Shown: one piece after another, positions 36,167-45,154 of the stretch
Layout: each line of letters begins with the position of its first letter
Position numbering within the stretch: the stretch's first letter is position 1
Assembly: GCF_003970675.1 (NCBI RefSeq)
Contig: NZ_CP034562.1
Span: forward strand, 2,542,001-2,606,000
From: Flammeovirga pectinis
Lineage (GTDB): Bacteria; Bacteroidota; Bacteroidia; Cytophagales; Flammeovirgaceae
Direction: 5' to 3'
DNA length: 64,000 nt
The notes under the pieces: model-generated
Databases searched by the model: none
What the model was told of the DNA's origin: nothing
What the model saw: the letters and a program-made list of their open reading frames with translations, nothing else
Made by a program: the position numbers and the translations under genes

Positions 36167-38359
36167 ATGAATAATTTTTATACACTTTTCTTCTTATTCT
36201 ATTTAAGCACTCTCTCCATTTGTGTTGGTCAGCAAGCTAATGTCGACGAATTGAAAATTCAGTTAGCCAATGCCCCCAAAGACCAAAAGGCAGATGTGCT
36301 GATGGAATTAATGTGGGAATCTAGAGATATCAATCCAGATGATGCAATTGGTTATGGAGAAGAGATATTAAAAATTACGGAGAATAGTAAGACATATTCT
36401 AAAAGACCAAAAGTACTTAACCTTATTGGTGTAGCCTGCAGAAATAAAGGAGATTATACACTAGCTCTTGATTATTATAAACAAGCATTACTACAAGCTG
36501 ACATTTCTAATGATACTGTTCAAAAAGGATATGCCTATATAAATATTGGTCAGTTGTATCATTTTCAAGGAAACCAATATAAGGCTCTAAAAAATATGAA
36601 AGAGGCCTTACTTGTTAGTAATAAAATTAATGATTTAGAAATGTCTGGTTATTGTTACATGAATCTGGGTGATATTCAACTTAGTAATGGACATTATGAA
36701 TTGGCATTAGAAAATTACAAAAAATCTCTTGTTGTAAGAGATAAAACCAATAATATTCAAGGTAGAGCTGCCACTTTAAAAAGTATTGGCGATGCGTACC
36801 TCTCTGCAGGAAACCCATTCTATGCTAGAAATGAATTTCAGAAGGCTCTCAAAATAAGTAACGAAATAGATTATAACAGTATTCAATATTCTTGCAAAGC
36901 TGCAATTGGAGATACTTATTTTTACAGTTCAGAAGATAGTTTAGATGATGCTCTTAGATATTACCAAGAAGCGTACAGAGGGTTTGTTAAAATTAAATCG
37001 CCTTTACAACAAGCAAAAGTATTAGAAAAAATTGCTAAAATTTACCTCGTACAAGGTCGTTTAAATAGAGCTATTCAATATTCTGAAAAAGGTTTAACAA
37101 TTGCAGAAAATTTACCAGCTCTCCACGAAGCCTTATTATTAACAACAATACTATCTAAGGCTTACGAGAAAAGAGGTGATATTCACAACCAAAATGAGTA
37201 CCTAAAAAAGCAACTTTACTATTTGTATTTGTATCAAGATGCAGAACAAGCTAGAAAAACTCAGATGTTAGAAAATTCTATTCAGATGGCATCAAAAGAG
37301 AAAGAGATTGATCAATTACATCAGAATAATTCTTTAGCTAAAAATAAAATTAAGAATCAAGAGTATTTTATTATTGCCTTTTTTATTCTTTTACTCCTTT
37401 TAGGTGCAGTGATATACCTTATAAATAATAAAAGAAAGCGTATTCATGAATTTAGTATCAAATTAAAAGAGAAAGCAAGAGAGATAAATCAACAAAAAAC
37501 AATTATTGATCAAAAGGCTGTTGAAGAGCATGAGCTAAATATGCAGCTTGTTGAGAAAAATAAGGAATTAGAGAATAGCCTTGAGCAAACTCAAATGATG
37601 CATAAGCAGTTAGAAAAATCAGAAAAACTTGCATTAGTTGGACAGATGATGGCTGTAGTTGCACATGAAATTAACAATCCCACCAACTTTATTTCTAATA
37701 ATATCACTCCAATTGGAGAAAATTTAAAAGAAGTTTTTGAGATAATTAAAGATCAAGATGTTGCCAATAAAGATGAAGTTTTAGAAGATATTGAAGAGTC
37801 TATTTTATTACTTGAAGGTATTGAAGATGGAGTAAAAAGAATTATTGAAATATCATCAGATTTAAAAAATGTTGTTAGAAATAACAATGGACATGCTTTA
37901 CCTTTTGATATAAATGAAAATCTTGAAAATGTATCTAACCTTATTTATAAGAAGTATAAGTATGATGAAATAGAGGTAATTAAAGAATATCAATCTGACC
38001 TTCCTGAAATAACCTGTTTGGGAGGGAAAATCTCTCAGGTATTTATTAATCTAATTGATAATGCTTTCCAAGCTGTAAAAGAAAATAGTACCGATGTAAA
38101 AATGATTACTATAAATACAGAGTTGAGAAAGAAAAACATTTGTATTAGTATTAGTGATACTGGTGGTGGAATTAAAGATGCTGATCATCTTTTTGAAGCT
38201 TTTTATACTACTAAAAAAGAAGGGTTAGGTATTGGTCTTATGATCTGTAAACGTATTGTACAAAAACACAACGGCTCTTTGGGTGCTTTTAATAACCAAA
38301 AAGGAGGAGCCACATTTACCATACAACTCCCCCTTGAATATATTGACAAAAACGACTAA
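36167..38359 (+). CDS. TPR-containing sensor histidine kinase
   Basis: A 730-residue protein. A signal peptide ([16 protein letters not shown]) precedes about seven periplasmic TPR units (residues about 30-360; for example [39 protein letters not shown]). One TM segment is near 398-417, then a coiled coil, a HisKA-like phosphoacceptor region with [19 protein letters not shown] (His near 500), and HATPase_c with [17 protein letters not shown] and [13 protein letters not shown]. This TPR-kinase layout is widespread in Bacteroidota. No response regulator is adjacent. Its last four bases overlap the convergent gmhA gene. Confidence 0.9.
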   Translation: MNNFYTLFFLFYLSTLSICVGQQANVDELKIQLANAPKDQKADVLMELMWESRDINPDDAIGYGEEILKITENSKTYSKRPKVLNLIGVACRNKGDYTLALDYYKQALLQADISNDTVQKGYAYINIGQLYHFQGNQYKALKNMKEALLVSNKINDLEMSGYCYMNLGDIQLSNGHYELALENYKKSLVVRDKTNNIQGRAATLKSIGDAYLSAGNPFYARNEFQKALKISNEIDYNSIQYSCKAAIGDTYFYSSEDSLDDALRYYQEAYRGFVKIKSPLQQAKVLEKIAKIYLVQGRLNRAIQYSEKGLTIAENLPALHEALLLTTILSKAYEKRGDIHNQNEYLKKQLYYLYLYQDAEQARKTQMLENSIQMASKEKEIDQLHQNNSLAKNKIKNQEYFIIAFFILLLLLGAVIYLINNKRKRIHEFSIKLKEKAREINQQKTIIDQKAVEEHELNMQLVEKNKELENSLEQTQMMHKQLEKSEKLALVGQMMAVVAHEINNPTNFISNNITPIGENLKEVFEIIKDQDVANKDEVLEDIEESILLLEGIEDGVKRIIEISSDLKNVVRNNNGHALPFDINENLENVSNLIYKKYKYDEIEVIKEYQSDLPEITCLGGKISQVFINLIDNAFQAVKENSTDVKMITINTELRKKNICISISDTGGGIKDADHLFEAFYTTKKEGLGIGLMICKRIVQKHNGSLGAFNNQKGGATFTIQLPLEYIDKND

Positions 38360-38940
38360 TATGCCATTTTCTTTTCTATCAATTGAATTAAAATGTGGAT
38401 GATTTTAATGTGTATTTCTTGAATTCTATCTGCAAACCCAAAATGAGGCACTCGAATTTCAACATCAGCTAAACCAGCCATTTTACCTCCATCTTTTCCG
38501 GTTAATGCAATTACTTTGATACCCTTATTCTGAGCAACTTCTATTGCATTGATAATATTCTGAGAATTACCACTTGTGCTAATAGCAAAAAGAACATCAC
38601 CCTTACGTCCAACACCTTCTAAATATCTTGAAAAGACATATTCAAATCCATAATCATTACTCACACAAGAAATATGACTAGGATCAGAAATGGCAATAGC
38701 ACCTAAAGAAGGTCTATCCTCTCTATATCTACCTGTTAACTCCTCTGCAAAATGCATGGCATCACAATGAGAACCTCCATTTCCACATGACATTACTTTT
38801 CCCTCATTTTTAAATGATGAGACTAGTAAATCCGAAGCTTTATCAATAGCCGCTATATTTTTTTCATCTGATAAAAAACGATTAAGAACTTCTGCAGCTT
38901 CTTTTAACTCCCCTACTATCAATAATTTATGTTCAGCCAT
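38356..38940 (-). CDS. gmhA: Sedoheptulose-7-phosphate isomerase
   Basis: A 194-residue SIS-domain enzyme making D-glycero-D-manno-heptose 7-phosphate for lipopolysaccharide core. Motifs: [52 protein letters not shown] and the C-terminal histidines in [16 protein letters not shown] that, in the family, bind zinc. I take the ATG at 38940 (MAEHKLL), giving a size near E. coli GmhA; an upstream ATG at 38979 adds residues not in the fold. Other heptose genes are not in the window. Confidence 0.93.
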   Translation of the reverse strand: MAEHKLLIVGELKEAAEVLNRFLSDEKNIAAIDKASDLLVSSFKNEGKVMSCGNGGSHCDAMHFAEELTGRYREDRPSLGAIAISDPSHISCVSNDYGFEYVFSRYLEGVGRKGDVLFAISTSGNSQNIINAIEVAQNKGIKVIALTGKDGGKMAGLADVEIRVPHFGFADRIQEIHIKIIHILIQLIEKKMAY

Positions 38941-39009
38941 TTTTTTCCTAATTTTAAAAGCAGAAAAGTACAATAACAATTTGTTTAACGCTATGCTAAA
39001 TTCTAAAAA

Positions 39010-39049
39010 AAAATATTAATTTTACATAAATTAACGGAATTAATATTTT
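39010..39049. promoter_or_regulatory. AT-rich inverted repeat between gmhA and mscS
   Basis: AAAATATTAATT (39010-39021) is the reverse complement of AATTAATATTTT (39038-39049). It lies in the divergent promoter region, 12 bases before the mscS ATG. It may be an operator or simply AT-rich sequence. Confidence 0.3.
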
Positions 39050-39061
39050 AATAACTCAATA

Positions 39062-39889
39062 ATGGAATTACAAGACTTATCAGAATTCCAGACAGAAGCA
39101 ATGCATATTCTTACTGTCTATGGTTTCAAAGTCGTACAAGCTTTAGCTTGTATTATCATCGGTTTCTATATCGCAAATAAAATTGGAGATGTAGTTGCTT
39201 CACAAGTAAAAAAGAAATCTAATAACAACCATGCTTTAATTGATTTTATCGTATCTCTAACAAAGATTACTTTAAAAGTAATTATTATAGTTACGGCAAT
39301 TGGAATGGCTGGTGTAGAAACCACTTCATTTATTGCGATGTTAGGTTCTGCAGGTTTAGCTATTGGTTTAGCTTTACAAGGATCTCTTGCAAATGTTGCT
39401 GGTGGTGCTTTAGTACTTACTCTTCGTCCTTTCAAAAAGGGTGAATTAATTGAAGCTCAAGGGCATTTAGGTACTGTAGAAGATATTGGTTTATTTGCTA
39501 CTACAATCAAGACTCCTCATAGAAGACATATTTTTATTCCTAACGGGGCTTTAGCTGGTGGTGTTATAAAAAACTATACTAGAGAAGGTTTTGTACGTTG
39601 CGATGTTCCTATTGGGATAGCTTATGATGCAGATATAAAAAAAACACGTGATGTTCTTTTAAGTATTGCTAACAATGATAAAAGAGTTTTAAGAGACCCT
39701 GAAGAACCTGTAGTTTGGGTTGTAAACTTAGGAGATAGTTCTGTAGATCTTCAATTAAGAGTTCATATTAGTGTTGATGACTATTGGAACTTCTTATTTG
39801 AAACAACAGAAGCTGCTAAACTTGCACTTGATGATAATGGTATCGAAATTCCATTCCCACAAAGAGTTGTGCATATGAAACAATCATAA
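39062..39889 (+). CDS. mscS: Small-conductance mechanosensitive channel MscS family
   Basis: A 275-residue inner-membrane channel of the short MscS type. Three N-terminal hydrophobic segments are at about residues 18-38, 60-82 and 90-115; the third carries the pore helix motif MLGSAGLAIGLALQGSLANV. A cytoplasmic beta domain follows (RRHIFIPNGALAGGVIKNYT), then an alpha/beta region to the C-terminus. It releases osmolytes on hypo-osmotic shock. It is monocistronic, with its own terminator. Confidence 0.93.
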   Translation: MELQDLSEFQTEAMHILTVYGFKVVQALACIIIGFYIANKIGDVVASQVKKKSNNNHALIDFIVSLTKITLKVIIIVTAIGMAGVETTSFIAMLGSAGLAIGLALQGSLANVAGGALVLTLRPFKKGELIEAQGHLGTVEDIGLFATTIKTPHRRHIFIPNGALAGGVIKNYTREGFVRCDVPIGIAYDADIKKTRDVLLSIANNDKRVLRDPEEPVVWVVNLGDSSVDLQLRVHISVDDYWNFLFETTEAAKLALDDNGIEIPFPQRVVHMKQS

Positions 39890-39912
39890 AGGCAGTAATA
39901 AAAAACTTTATT

Positions 39913-39947
39913 AAGAGCTATTTTCTTCGGAAAATAGCTCTTTTTTT
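39913..39947 (+). terminator. Terminator of mscS
   Basis: AAGAGCTATTTT (39913-39924) pairs with AAAATAGCTCTT (39931-39942) around CTTCGG, followed by T residues. Confidence 0.9.
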
Positions 39948-40041
39948 ATTGAATTTATTTTTTTTATCGTTCTTTATTTAGAATTAATCCAATTTAACCT
40001 ATATTGCATCATTAAGTAGAATTAATCTAAATAAAAACAAA

Positions 40042-40209
40042 ATGAACGCACAAGATCCAATATTCAGAAGCACAACGAGTAACCGTTTACTTGAAATGTT
40101 GAATATGAGCGATTCTAGTTTTTCTGATGACACTCCATGTAAAAAGAAAGACTGTTGTAAAAAATATAAGAGAAAAGGAAAGCATTGTAAAAAATGTCCA
40201 AAAATTTAA
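40042..40209 (+). CDS. Small Cys/Lys-rich protein (55 residues)
   Basis: An ATG at 40042 opens a 55-codon frame ending TAA at 40207-40209. The first 30 residues are acidic or neutral (MNAQDPIFRSTTSNRLLEML); the last 25 are strongly basic with five cysteines in the pattern CKKKDCCKKYKRKGKHCKKC. The cysteine spacing C-x4-CC-x8-C-x2-C could bind metal or contact nucleic acid. Similar short Cys/Lys tails occur in small Bacteroidota proteins as I recall. It precedes nadA by 93 bases but nadA has its own promoter. Function unknown. Confidence 0.6.
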   Translation: MNAQDPIFRSTTSNRLLEMLNMSDSSFSDDTPCKKKDCCKKYKRKGKHCKKCPKI

Positions 40210-40262
40210 TCTAATAATATACTTTACCACTCTATTAAGCAGTTCAATTGACAAAGATTGAT

Positions 40263-40270
40263 TATCTTTG
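40263..40270 (+). promoter_or_regulatory. -7 promoter element of nadA
   Basis: TATCTTTG followed by C is an exact match to TAnnTTTG, 32 bases before the nadA ATG. The -33 region is TTC (40243-40245) rather than TTG at suitable spacing. Confidence 0.55.
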
Positions 40271-40302
40271 CATCGATATACTAATCGAAGATTTATTGAA
40301 AA

Positions 40303-41295
40303 ATGCTTACAACAGAGCTTAAAGATAGAGCAGATCAATTGGGTTTCATTGATGTAATGGAGAATAATCCTGTTGATCTCAAAAAAGAGATAACTCGCTT
40401 AAAAGAAGAAAAAAATGCTGTCTTCTTAGCCCATTATTATCAAGATGCAGAAATTCAAGATCTTGCTGACTTTGTTGGTGATAGTTTGGCTTTAGCACAA
40501 AAAGCTGCAGATACCGATGCTGATATAATTTTATTCGCAGGAGTTCACTTTATGGCTGAAACAGCAAAAATTATTAATCCTCAAAAGAAGGTAATTCTAC
40601 CTGATTTTAAAGCAGGCTGCTCTTTAGCAGAAGCTGCTCCTCCAAAAGAATTTTCTGAGTTTGTAAAAGCTCATCCTGATTATACAGTAGTTACTTATAT
40701 TAATTCTTCTGCAGAAGTAAAAGCATATACAGATATAACTGTTACTTCTACAAATGCATTAAAAATTATAAATAGTTTACCTGCAGATGAGAAAATCATT
40801 TTTGCTCCAGATAGAAATCTGGGTAAGTATATTATGAAAGAAACAGGTAGAGATATGCTATTATGGGACGGGGCTTGTGTAGTGCATGAAGCATTTGCAC
40901 TTGAAAAAATCCTTGACCTCCATAAAGAATATCCTCACGCTAAGATTATAGCTCACCCAGAGTCTGAAATGCCTTTATTAAAAGTTGCTGCCTTTGTAGG
41001 ATCTACTGCTGCACTTTTAAAATTTGTTCAAGAAGATGATGCAGATGCTTACATTGTAGCCACTGAAGCTGGAATTCTACATAAAATGAGAGAGGCAGTT
41101 CCTCATAAGAATTTAATTCCTGCTCCATCAAAAGAAGATAACACATGTGCATGTTCTGAATGTCACTTCATGAAAATGAATACTTTAGAAAAAGTGTACA
41201 ATTGTTTAAAATATGAATATCCAGAAGTTGATGTTGACGAAGACATTCGATTAAAAGCAATCGGTTCGATTGAAAGAATGTTTGAATTATCATAA
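40303..41295 (+). CDS. nadA: Quinolinate synthase
   Basis: A 330-residue 4Fe-4S enzyme condensing iminoaspartate with dihydroxyacetone phosphate to quinolinate in NAD synthesis. Motifs: LAHYYQDAEIQDLADFVGDS, FAGVHFMAETAKI, and three cluster cysteines in KAGCSLAE, WDGACVVHEAF and NTCACSECHFMKMNTLEK. It is followed by nadB, which supplies the substrate, but a hairpin terminator lies between them. Confidence 0.96.
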   Translation: MLTTELKDRADQLGFIDVMENNPVDLKKEITRLKEEKNAVFLAHYYQDAEIQDLADFVGDSLALAQKAADTDADIILFAGVHFMAETAKIINPQKKVILPDFKAGCSLAEAAPPKEFSEFVKAHPDYTVVTYINSSAEVKAYTDITVTSTNALKIINSLPADEKIIFAPDRNLGKYIMKETGRDMLLWDGACVVHEAFALEKILDLHKEYPHAKIIAHPESEMPLLKVAAFVGSTAALLKFVQEDDADAYIVATEAGILHKMREAVPHKNLIPAPSKEDNTCACSECHFMKMNTLEKVYNCLKYEYPEVDVDEDIRLKAIGSIERMFELS

Positions 41296-41300
41296 TAAAT

Positions 41301-41341
41301 AAAAGCTGTTTCAAGCCAAAAAGGTCAGAAACAGCTTTTTT
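41301..41341 (+). terminator. Terminator between nadA and nadB
   Basis: AAAAGCTGTTTC (41301-41312) pairs with GAAACAGCTTTT (41328-41339), followed by T residues. It lies only six bases past the nadA stop, so nadB probably has its own promoter or relies on readthrough. Confidence 0.82.
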
Positions 41342-41371
41342 ATTCATCAGCTCACATCCCCTTATTTATCA

Positions 41372-42949
41372 ATGAATAAAGTTGATTTTCTAATTGTCGG
41401 ATCTGGTATAGCCGGACTTAGTTATGCCTTAAAGCTTTGTGAATTCTATCAAAAGAAAAATCATCATCCTAAAATCTGCTTGATTACTAAAGATGAACCT
41501 TTTGAAAGCAATACTAGGTATGCGCAAGGTGGGATAGCAGCGGTAATTGATGCTGATGATTCTTATGAAAAACATATTAACGACACTTTGGTTGCCGGTT
41601 CTCATATCAACAATGAAGAAGTTGTAAAACTTGTTGTTGAAAACGGGCCTGAACGAATTAGAGAGCTAATTAATTGGGGTGCTCAGTTCGATAAATCTGA
41701 TGATGGTGACTATAAACTTGCAAAAGAAGGAGGACATTCCGACCATAGAATTTTGCATTTTAAAGATGTTACAGGACAAGAAATCCAAAGAGCACTTTTA
41801 GATACAATAAAAAAATACGATAACGTAGAAATACTTCAAGATTATTATGCTGTAGATCTTATTACACAGCATCACCTTGGAGAAGATGTTACTCGCTACC
41901 GTAAAGATACCCAATGCTACGGTGTTTATGCCTTAAACAAACTCTCCGGAGAAGTTGAAACCATTTTATCTAAGGTGACCTTATTGGCTACTGGAGGTAT
42001 TGGCCAGGTATATAATACAACTACAAACCCAAGTGTTGCGACAGGAGATGGTATTGCCATGACCTATAGAGCAAAAGGTATTGTTGAACACATGGAATTT
42101 GTTCAGTTCCACCCTACAGCACTTTATGAAAGAGGAAACCACGGAAATGCATTCTTAATTACGGAAGCAATGCGTGGTGCAGGCGCAATCCTTAAAAACA
42201 GTAAAGGAGAAGACTTTGTCAAAAGATATGATAAAAGAGGCTCGCTAGCCCCTAGAGATATTGTAGCTAGAGCTATTGATTCTGAAATGAAAAAAGAAGG
42301 AAAAGACCATGTTTGGTTAGATGCTTCAGGAATCAATGAAAAAGAATTGAAATCTCACTTCCCTTCTATTTATAAAAAATGCTTTGATAAAGGGATCGAC
42401 ATTACAAAAGATTTAATCCCAGTTGCTCCTGCTTCTCATTATTTATGTGGAGGCATTGTAGTAAATACAAAAGCGGAAACATCTATAAATAATTTATTAG
42501 CGTGTGGAGAATGTACTTGTACAGGATTACATGGTGCAAATAGATTGGCTTCGAATTCGCTACTCGAAGCGGCTGTATATGCACACGAAGCTTTTGAAAC
42601 ATCTCTACAATTAATAGATAAAACAACCTGGGCAGAAGATATTCCGGAGTGGAATAAAGACGGAACATCTGTACCAGAAGAAATGGTTCTAATTTCTCAA
42701 TCAAGGAGTGACTTACAAAGAGTAATGTCTAATTATGTTGGAATTGTACGTTCTGACGAAAGGTTAGCAAGAGCTTTTAAACGTACTGGTTTGATTTACG
42801 AGGAAACAGAAGAACTCTATAAAAAGACGGTAATATCGCAACCTCTTTGTGAATTAAGAAATATGATTACCATAACCTACTTAATTATTGGTGGTGCCAA
42901 AAATAGGCATGAGAATATTGGTTTACACTATTCTATAGATTATGAGTAA
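41372..42949 (+). CDS. nadB: L-aspartate oxidase
   Basis: A 525-residue FAD flavoenzyme oxidising L-aspartate to iminoaspartate. Motifs: FLIVGSGIAGLSYALKL (FAD), NTRYAQGGIAAV, EGGHSDHRILHFKD, QFHPTAL, LITEAMRGAGAIL, the active-site arginine region GSLAPRDIVARAI, and CGECTCTGLHGANRLASNSL. Length is normal. It would hand unstable iminoaspartate to NadA. Confidence 0.95.
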   Translation: MNKVDFLIVGSGIAGLSYALKLCEFYQKKNHHPKICLITKDEPFESNTRYAQGGIAAVIDADDSYEKHINDTLVAGSHINNEEVVKLVVENGPERIRELINWGAQFDKSDDGDYKLAKEGGHSDHRILHFKDVTGQEIQRALLDTIKKYDNVEILQDYYAVDLITQHHLGEDVTRYRKDTQCYGVYALNKLSGEVETILSKVTLLATGGIGQVYNTTTNPSVATGDGIAMTYRAKGIVEHMEFVQFHPTALYERGNHGNAFLITEAMRGAGAILKNSKGEDFVKRYDKRGSLAPRDIVARAIDSEMKKEGKDHVWLDASGINEKELKSHFPSIYKKCFDKGIDITKDLIPVAPASHYLCGGIVVNTKAETSINNLLACGECTCTGLHGANRLASNSLLEAAVYAHEAFETSLQLIDKTTWAEDIPEWNKDGTSVPEEMVLISQSRSDLQRVMSNYVGIVRSDERLARAFKRTGLIYEETEELYKKTVISQPLCELRNMITITYLIIGGAKNRHENIGLHYSIDYE

Positions 42950-42952
42950 AAT

Positions 42953-42999
42953 AAAAGGATTATGATTTAAGTGTTCTACACTACAATCATAATCCTTTT
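42953..42999. terminator. Bidirectional terminator between nadB and the DUF7009 gene
   Basis: AAAAGGATTATGATT (42953-42967) pairs with AATCATAATCCTTTT (42985-42999), flanked by A and T runs. It serves nadB on the plus strand and the moeA/DUF7009 transcript on the minus strand. Confidence 0.85.
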
Positions 43000-43022
43000 T
43001 ACTTATTTGCTACTGGTACTTA

Positions 43023-43388
43023 TTAGCAAGTTTTATTGGGATTCTCAAAATTACTGCTTTCGTCTTCTTCTCTGTCTGTTAAACATTTGAAGTCTTTTTC
43101 TATCAATAATTTCAGTTCAGACCCATCCTCATTATTCTGTACTGATGAATAACCAACTCTACTTGTTTTCACCCAGTCTTCAATTTGATCAACAGTTAAG
43201 CAGAACTTTAAACGGTTATCTTCCATTTCAGCACTCATTTCACCCTTTTCTATAGATTTTACTCCATAAGTAAAAGTTGTTTTGCCTAATTGAGACACCT
43301 CCCAAACCTCTCCATCATTATTTAATGTATTAAGGTCGTTTACATTCAATCTTAATCGGATACTATTGTCTTTTAATCTTAATTTCAT
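43023..43388 (-). CDS. DUF7009 family protein
   Basis: A 121-residue protein starting MKLRLKDNSIRLRLNVNDLN, the typical start of the DUF7009 family as I recall, with a beta-rich body (TTFTYGVKSIEKGEMSAEME) and an acidic tail. No catalytic residues are evident. It follows moeA by three bases on the same strand, so the two are surely co-transcribed and probably translationally linked. This pairing suggests a role in molybdenum cofactor handling, which is inference. The cysteine at the C-terminus (NPNKTC) is notable but unproven. Confidence 0.7.
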   Translation of the reverse strand: MKLRLKDNSIRLRLNVNDLNTLNNDGEVWEVSQLGKTTFTYGVKSIEKGEMSAEMEDNRLKFCLTVDQIEDWVKTSRVGYSSVQNNEDGSELKLLIEKDFKCLTDREEDESSNFENPNKTC

Positions 43389-43391
43389 AAT

Positions 43392-44603
43392 CTATTTTTT
43401 ATAAAACCAAATTGGTAATTTATCTCCTTTTATAAACGTGTTTCTATCTGAAGGTAACTCCACAAAGGCATCTGCAATAGATAAATTTGCTAAATCTCCA
43501 GATCCTCCTCCTGTTGTTGGGGACACACATAATTCACCTGAACTATTGTAATAAGACTTTACTTGTAAAAAGTAAGTTAGTGGCTTATCAAAAGAGTAAT
43601 CGCTATCTAAAATAGCTTTAGGTTGTCTATTCTCTTTCTGTAACTCCCTATTTAACCAAGGAATAAGGTACCTATTAGCACATAAATAGGTAGAAACTGG
43701 ATTTCCTGGCAATGCAAATATTGGTTGATTATTTTTTGTAATACCAAACCAAAATGGTTTACCTGGTCTTTGTTTAACGCCATGAAACTGTTTCACAACC
43801 CCCAATTCTTCAAATACTTGCGGAAGGTAATCAAATTTACCTTTAGAAACACCTCCACTAAATACAAAAATATTATAAGATGAAAAGAGGCCTTTAATTT
43901 TTACTTTTAGAGCTTCTTTATCATCAACTATATGATAAATTTTTGAGGATATCCCCTCTTCTTGTAACCTAGATTGAATAGAATAGCAATTCGACATTCT
44001 AATTTGATAATCAGCAGGTATTTGGTCTATTCCTACTAGCTCATCTCCCGTTGCAATAACTGCTACTTTAGGTAAAGCTTTAACTACTACTTCTACCTTT
44101 CCTACTGTAGATAAAATACCAATTTCTGCAGATGTAATTATAGTTCCCGCTTTAATAAGAACCTCGCCTTTTTTAACATCAATACCTTTTCTATGTACAT
44201 TTGTAAAAGACTGTGCATGTTTAAAATCTGAAACAAACATTTGTTCTCCTCTTCTCTCAGTCCATTCGTAAGGAATAACAACATCTGTACCTTCGGGTAA
44301 GATAGCACCAGTCATTACCTCAATACAATTCTCACTCTCTTTTAATTTTAATTGCGAACTCCCTGCAGGTTGAACATCTTCTATAATAAATAAGTTTTTA
44401 GCATTATCTATTGACGAGTGATGAATACCTATACCATCCATAGCTACCCTATCAAAAGGAGGGAAATCTCTATCCGCATAAATATTTTCTGCTAAAGTAC
44501 GACCTAATGAATCTGAAAAATTTACCTTTTCTGATGGTAAATCTAAATGCACTTTCGAAATTATTTCATCTACTTTCGAAGGTTCTATCAAATGATTTTG
44601 CAT
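43392..44603 (-). CDS. moeA: Molybdopterin molybdotransferase MoeA
   Basis: A 403-residue enzyme inserting molybdate into molybdopterin. Motifs: GRTLAENIYADRDFPPFDRV, AMDGIG, VMTGAILPEGTDVVIP, IATGDELVGID, FSGGVSKGKFDY and FALPGNPVSTYLC. I start it at ATG 44603 (MQNHLIEPSKVDEI). The longest frame begins at 44720, inside the divergent moaC, and its extra 39 residues are unrelated to the family. The 56-base gap to moaC must contain both promoters. Confidence 0.93.
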   Translation of the reverse strand: MQNHLIEPSKVDEIISKVHLDLPSEKVNFSDSLGRTLAENIYADRDFPPFDRVAMDGIGIHHSSIDNAKNLFIIEDVQPAGSSQLKLKESENCIEVMTGAILPEGTDVVIPYEWTERRGEQMFVSDFKHAQSFTNVHRKGIDVKKGEVLIKAGTIITSAEIGILSTVGKVEVVVKALPKVAVIATGDELVGIDQIPADYQIRMSNCYSIQSRLQEEGISSKIYHIVDDKEALKVKIKGLFSSYNIFVFSGGVSKGKFDYLPQVFEELGVVKQFHGVKQRPGKPFWFGITKNNQPIFALPGNPVSTYLCANRYLIPWLNRELQKENRQPKAILDSDYSFDKPLTYFLQVKSYYNSSGELCVSPTTGGGSGDLANLSIADAFVELPSDRNTFIKGDKLPIWFYKK

Positions 44604-44659
44604 TGTAGTTTGTTTATTGAGAAATTGGACATTCGAATCTACCAATTGCATTTTTAAGA

Positions 44660-45154
44660 ATGAAAGATAAAACAGAAAAAAACACATCATTAACGCATCT
44701 TGATGCAAATGGAAACCCATCTATGGTTGATGTTGGAGAGAAAAATACAACAACACGAACTGCTATAGCACAATCTATTGTTCAATTCCCTATAGAAGTA
44801 GCCAATACTATTCGTAATCAAGATAACGCCACAAAAAAAGGGTCAATATTTCAGACTGCAATTATTGCTGGTATAATGGGTACTAAGAAGACTTCTGAGT
44901 TAATTCCTCTTTGTCATCCTTTGCCTCTAGATAAATGTAATATTGAAATTGATTGGATAAACGATACAGAAATAAGGATTATAAGTACTGCCAAAGTAAC
45001 ATCTAAAACTGGTGTTGAAATGGAAGCTTTAACTGGAGCTTCTGTTGCTGCACTTACCATTTATGATATGTGTAAGGCATTATCACAAGATATAAACATT
45101 AAGGAGACAAAATTATTCCATAAATCAGGAGGTAAAACAGACTTTAATAGATGA
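44660..45154 (+). CDS. moaC: Cyclic pyranopterin monophosphate synthase MoaC
   Basis: A 164-residue enzyme completing ring formation of the molybdenum cofactor precursor cPMP. Motifs: MVDVGEKNTTTRTAIAQ, GIMGTKKTSELIPLCHPLPL and KTGVEMEALTGASVAALTIY. Its partner MoaA is not in the window. It is divergent from moeA, and its stop overlaps the next start by four bases (ATGA), so translation of the MobA fusion is coupled to it. Confidence 0.95.
   Translation: MKDKTEKNTSLTHLDANGNPSMVDVGEKNTTTRTAIAQSIVQFPIEVANTIRNQDNATKKGSIFQTAIIAGIMGTKKTSELIPLCHPLPLDKCNIEIDWINDTEIRIISTAKVTSKTGVEMEALTGASVAALTIYDMCKALSQDINIKETKLFHKSGGKTDFNR

Noticed and set aside
44604-44720. N-terminal extension of MoeA to the ATG at 44720
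   Set aside because: It would overlap the divergent moaC coding region, and the added residues are not part of the MoeA fold.
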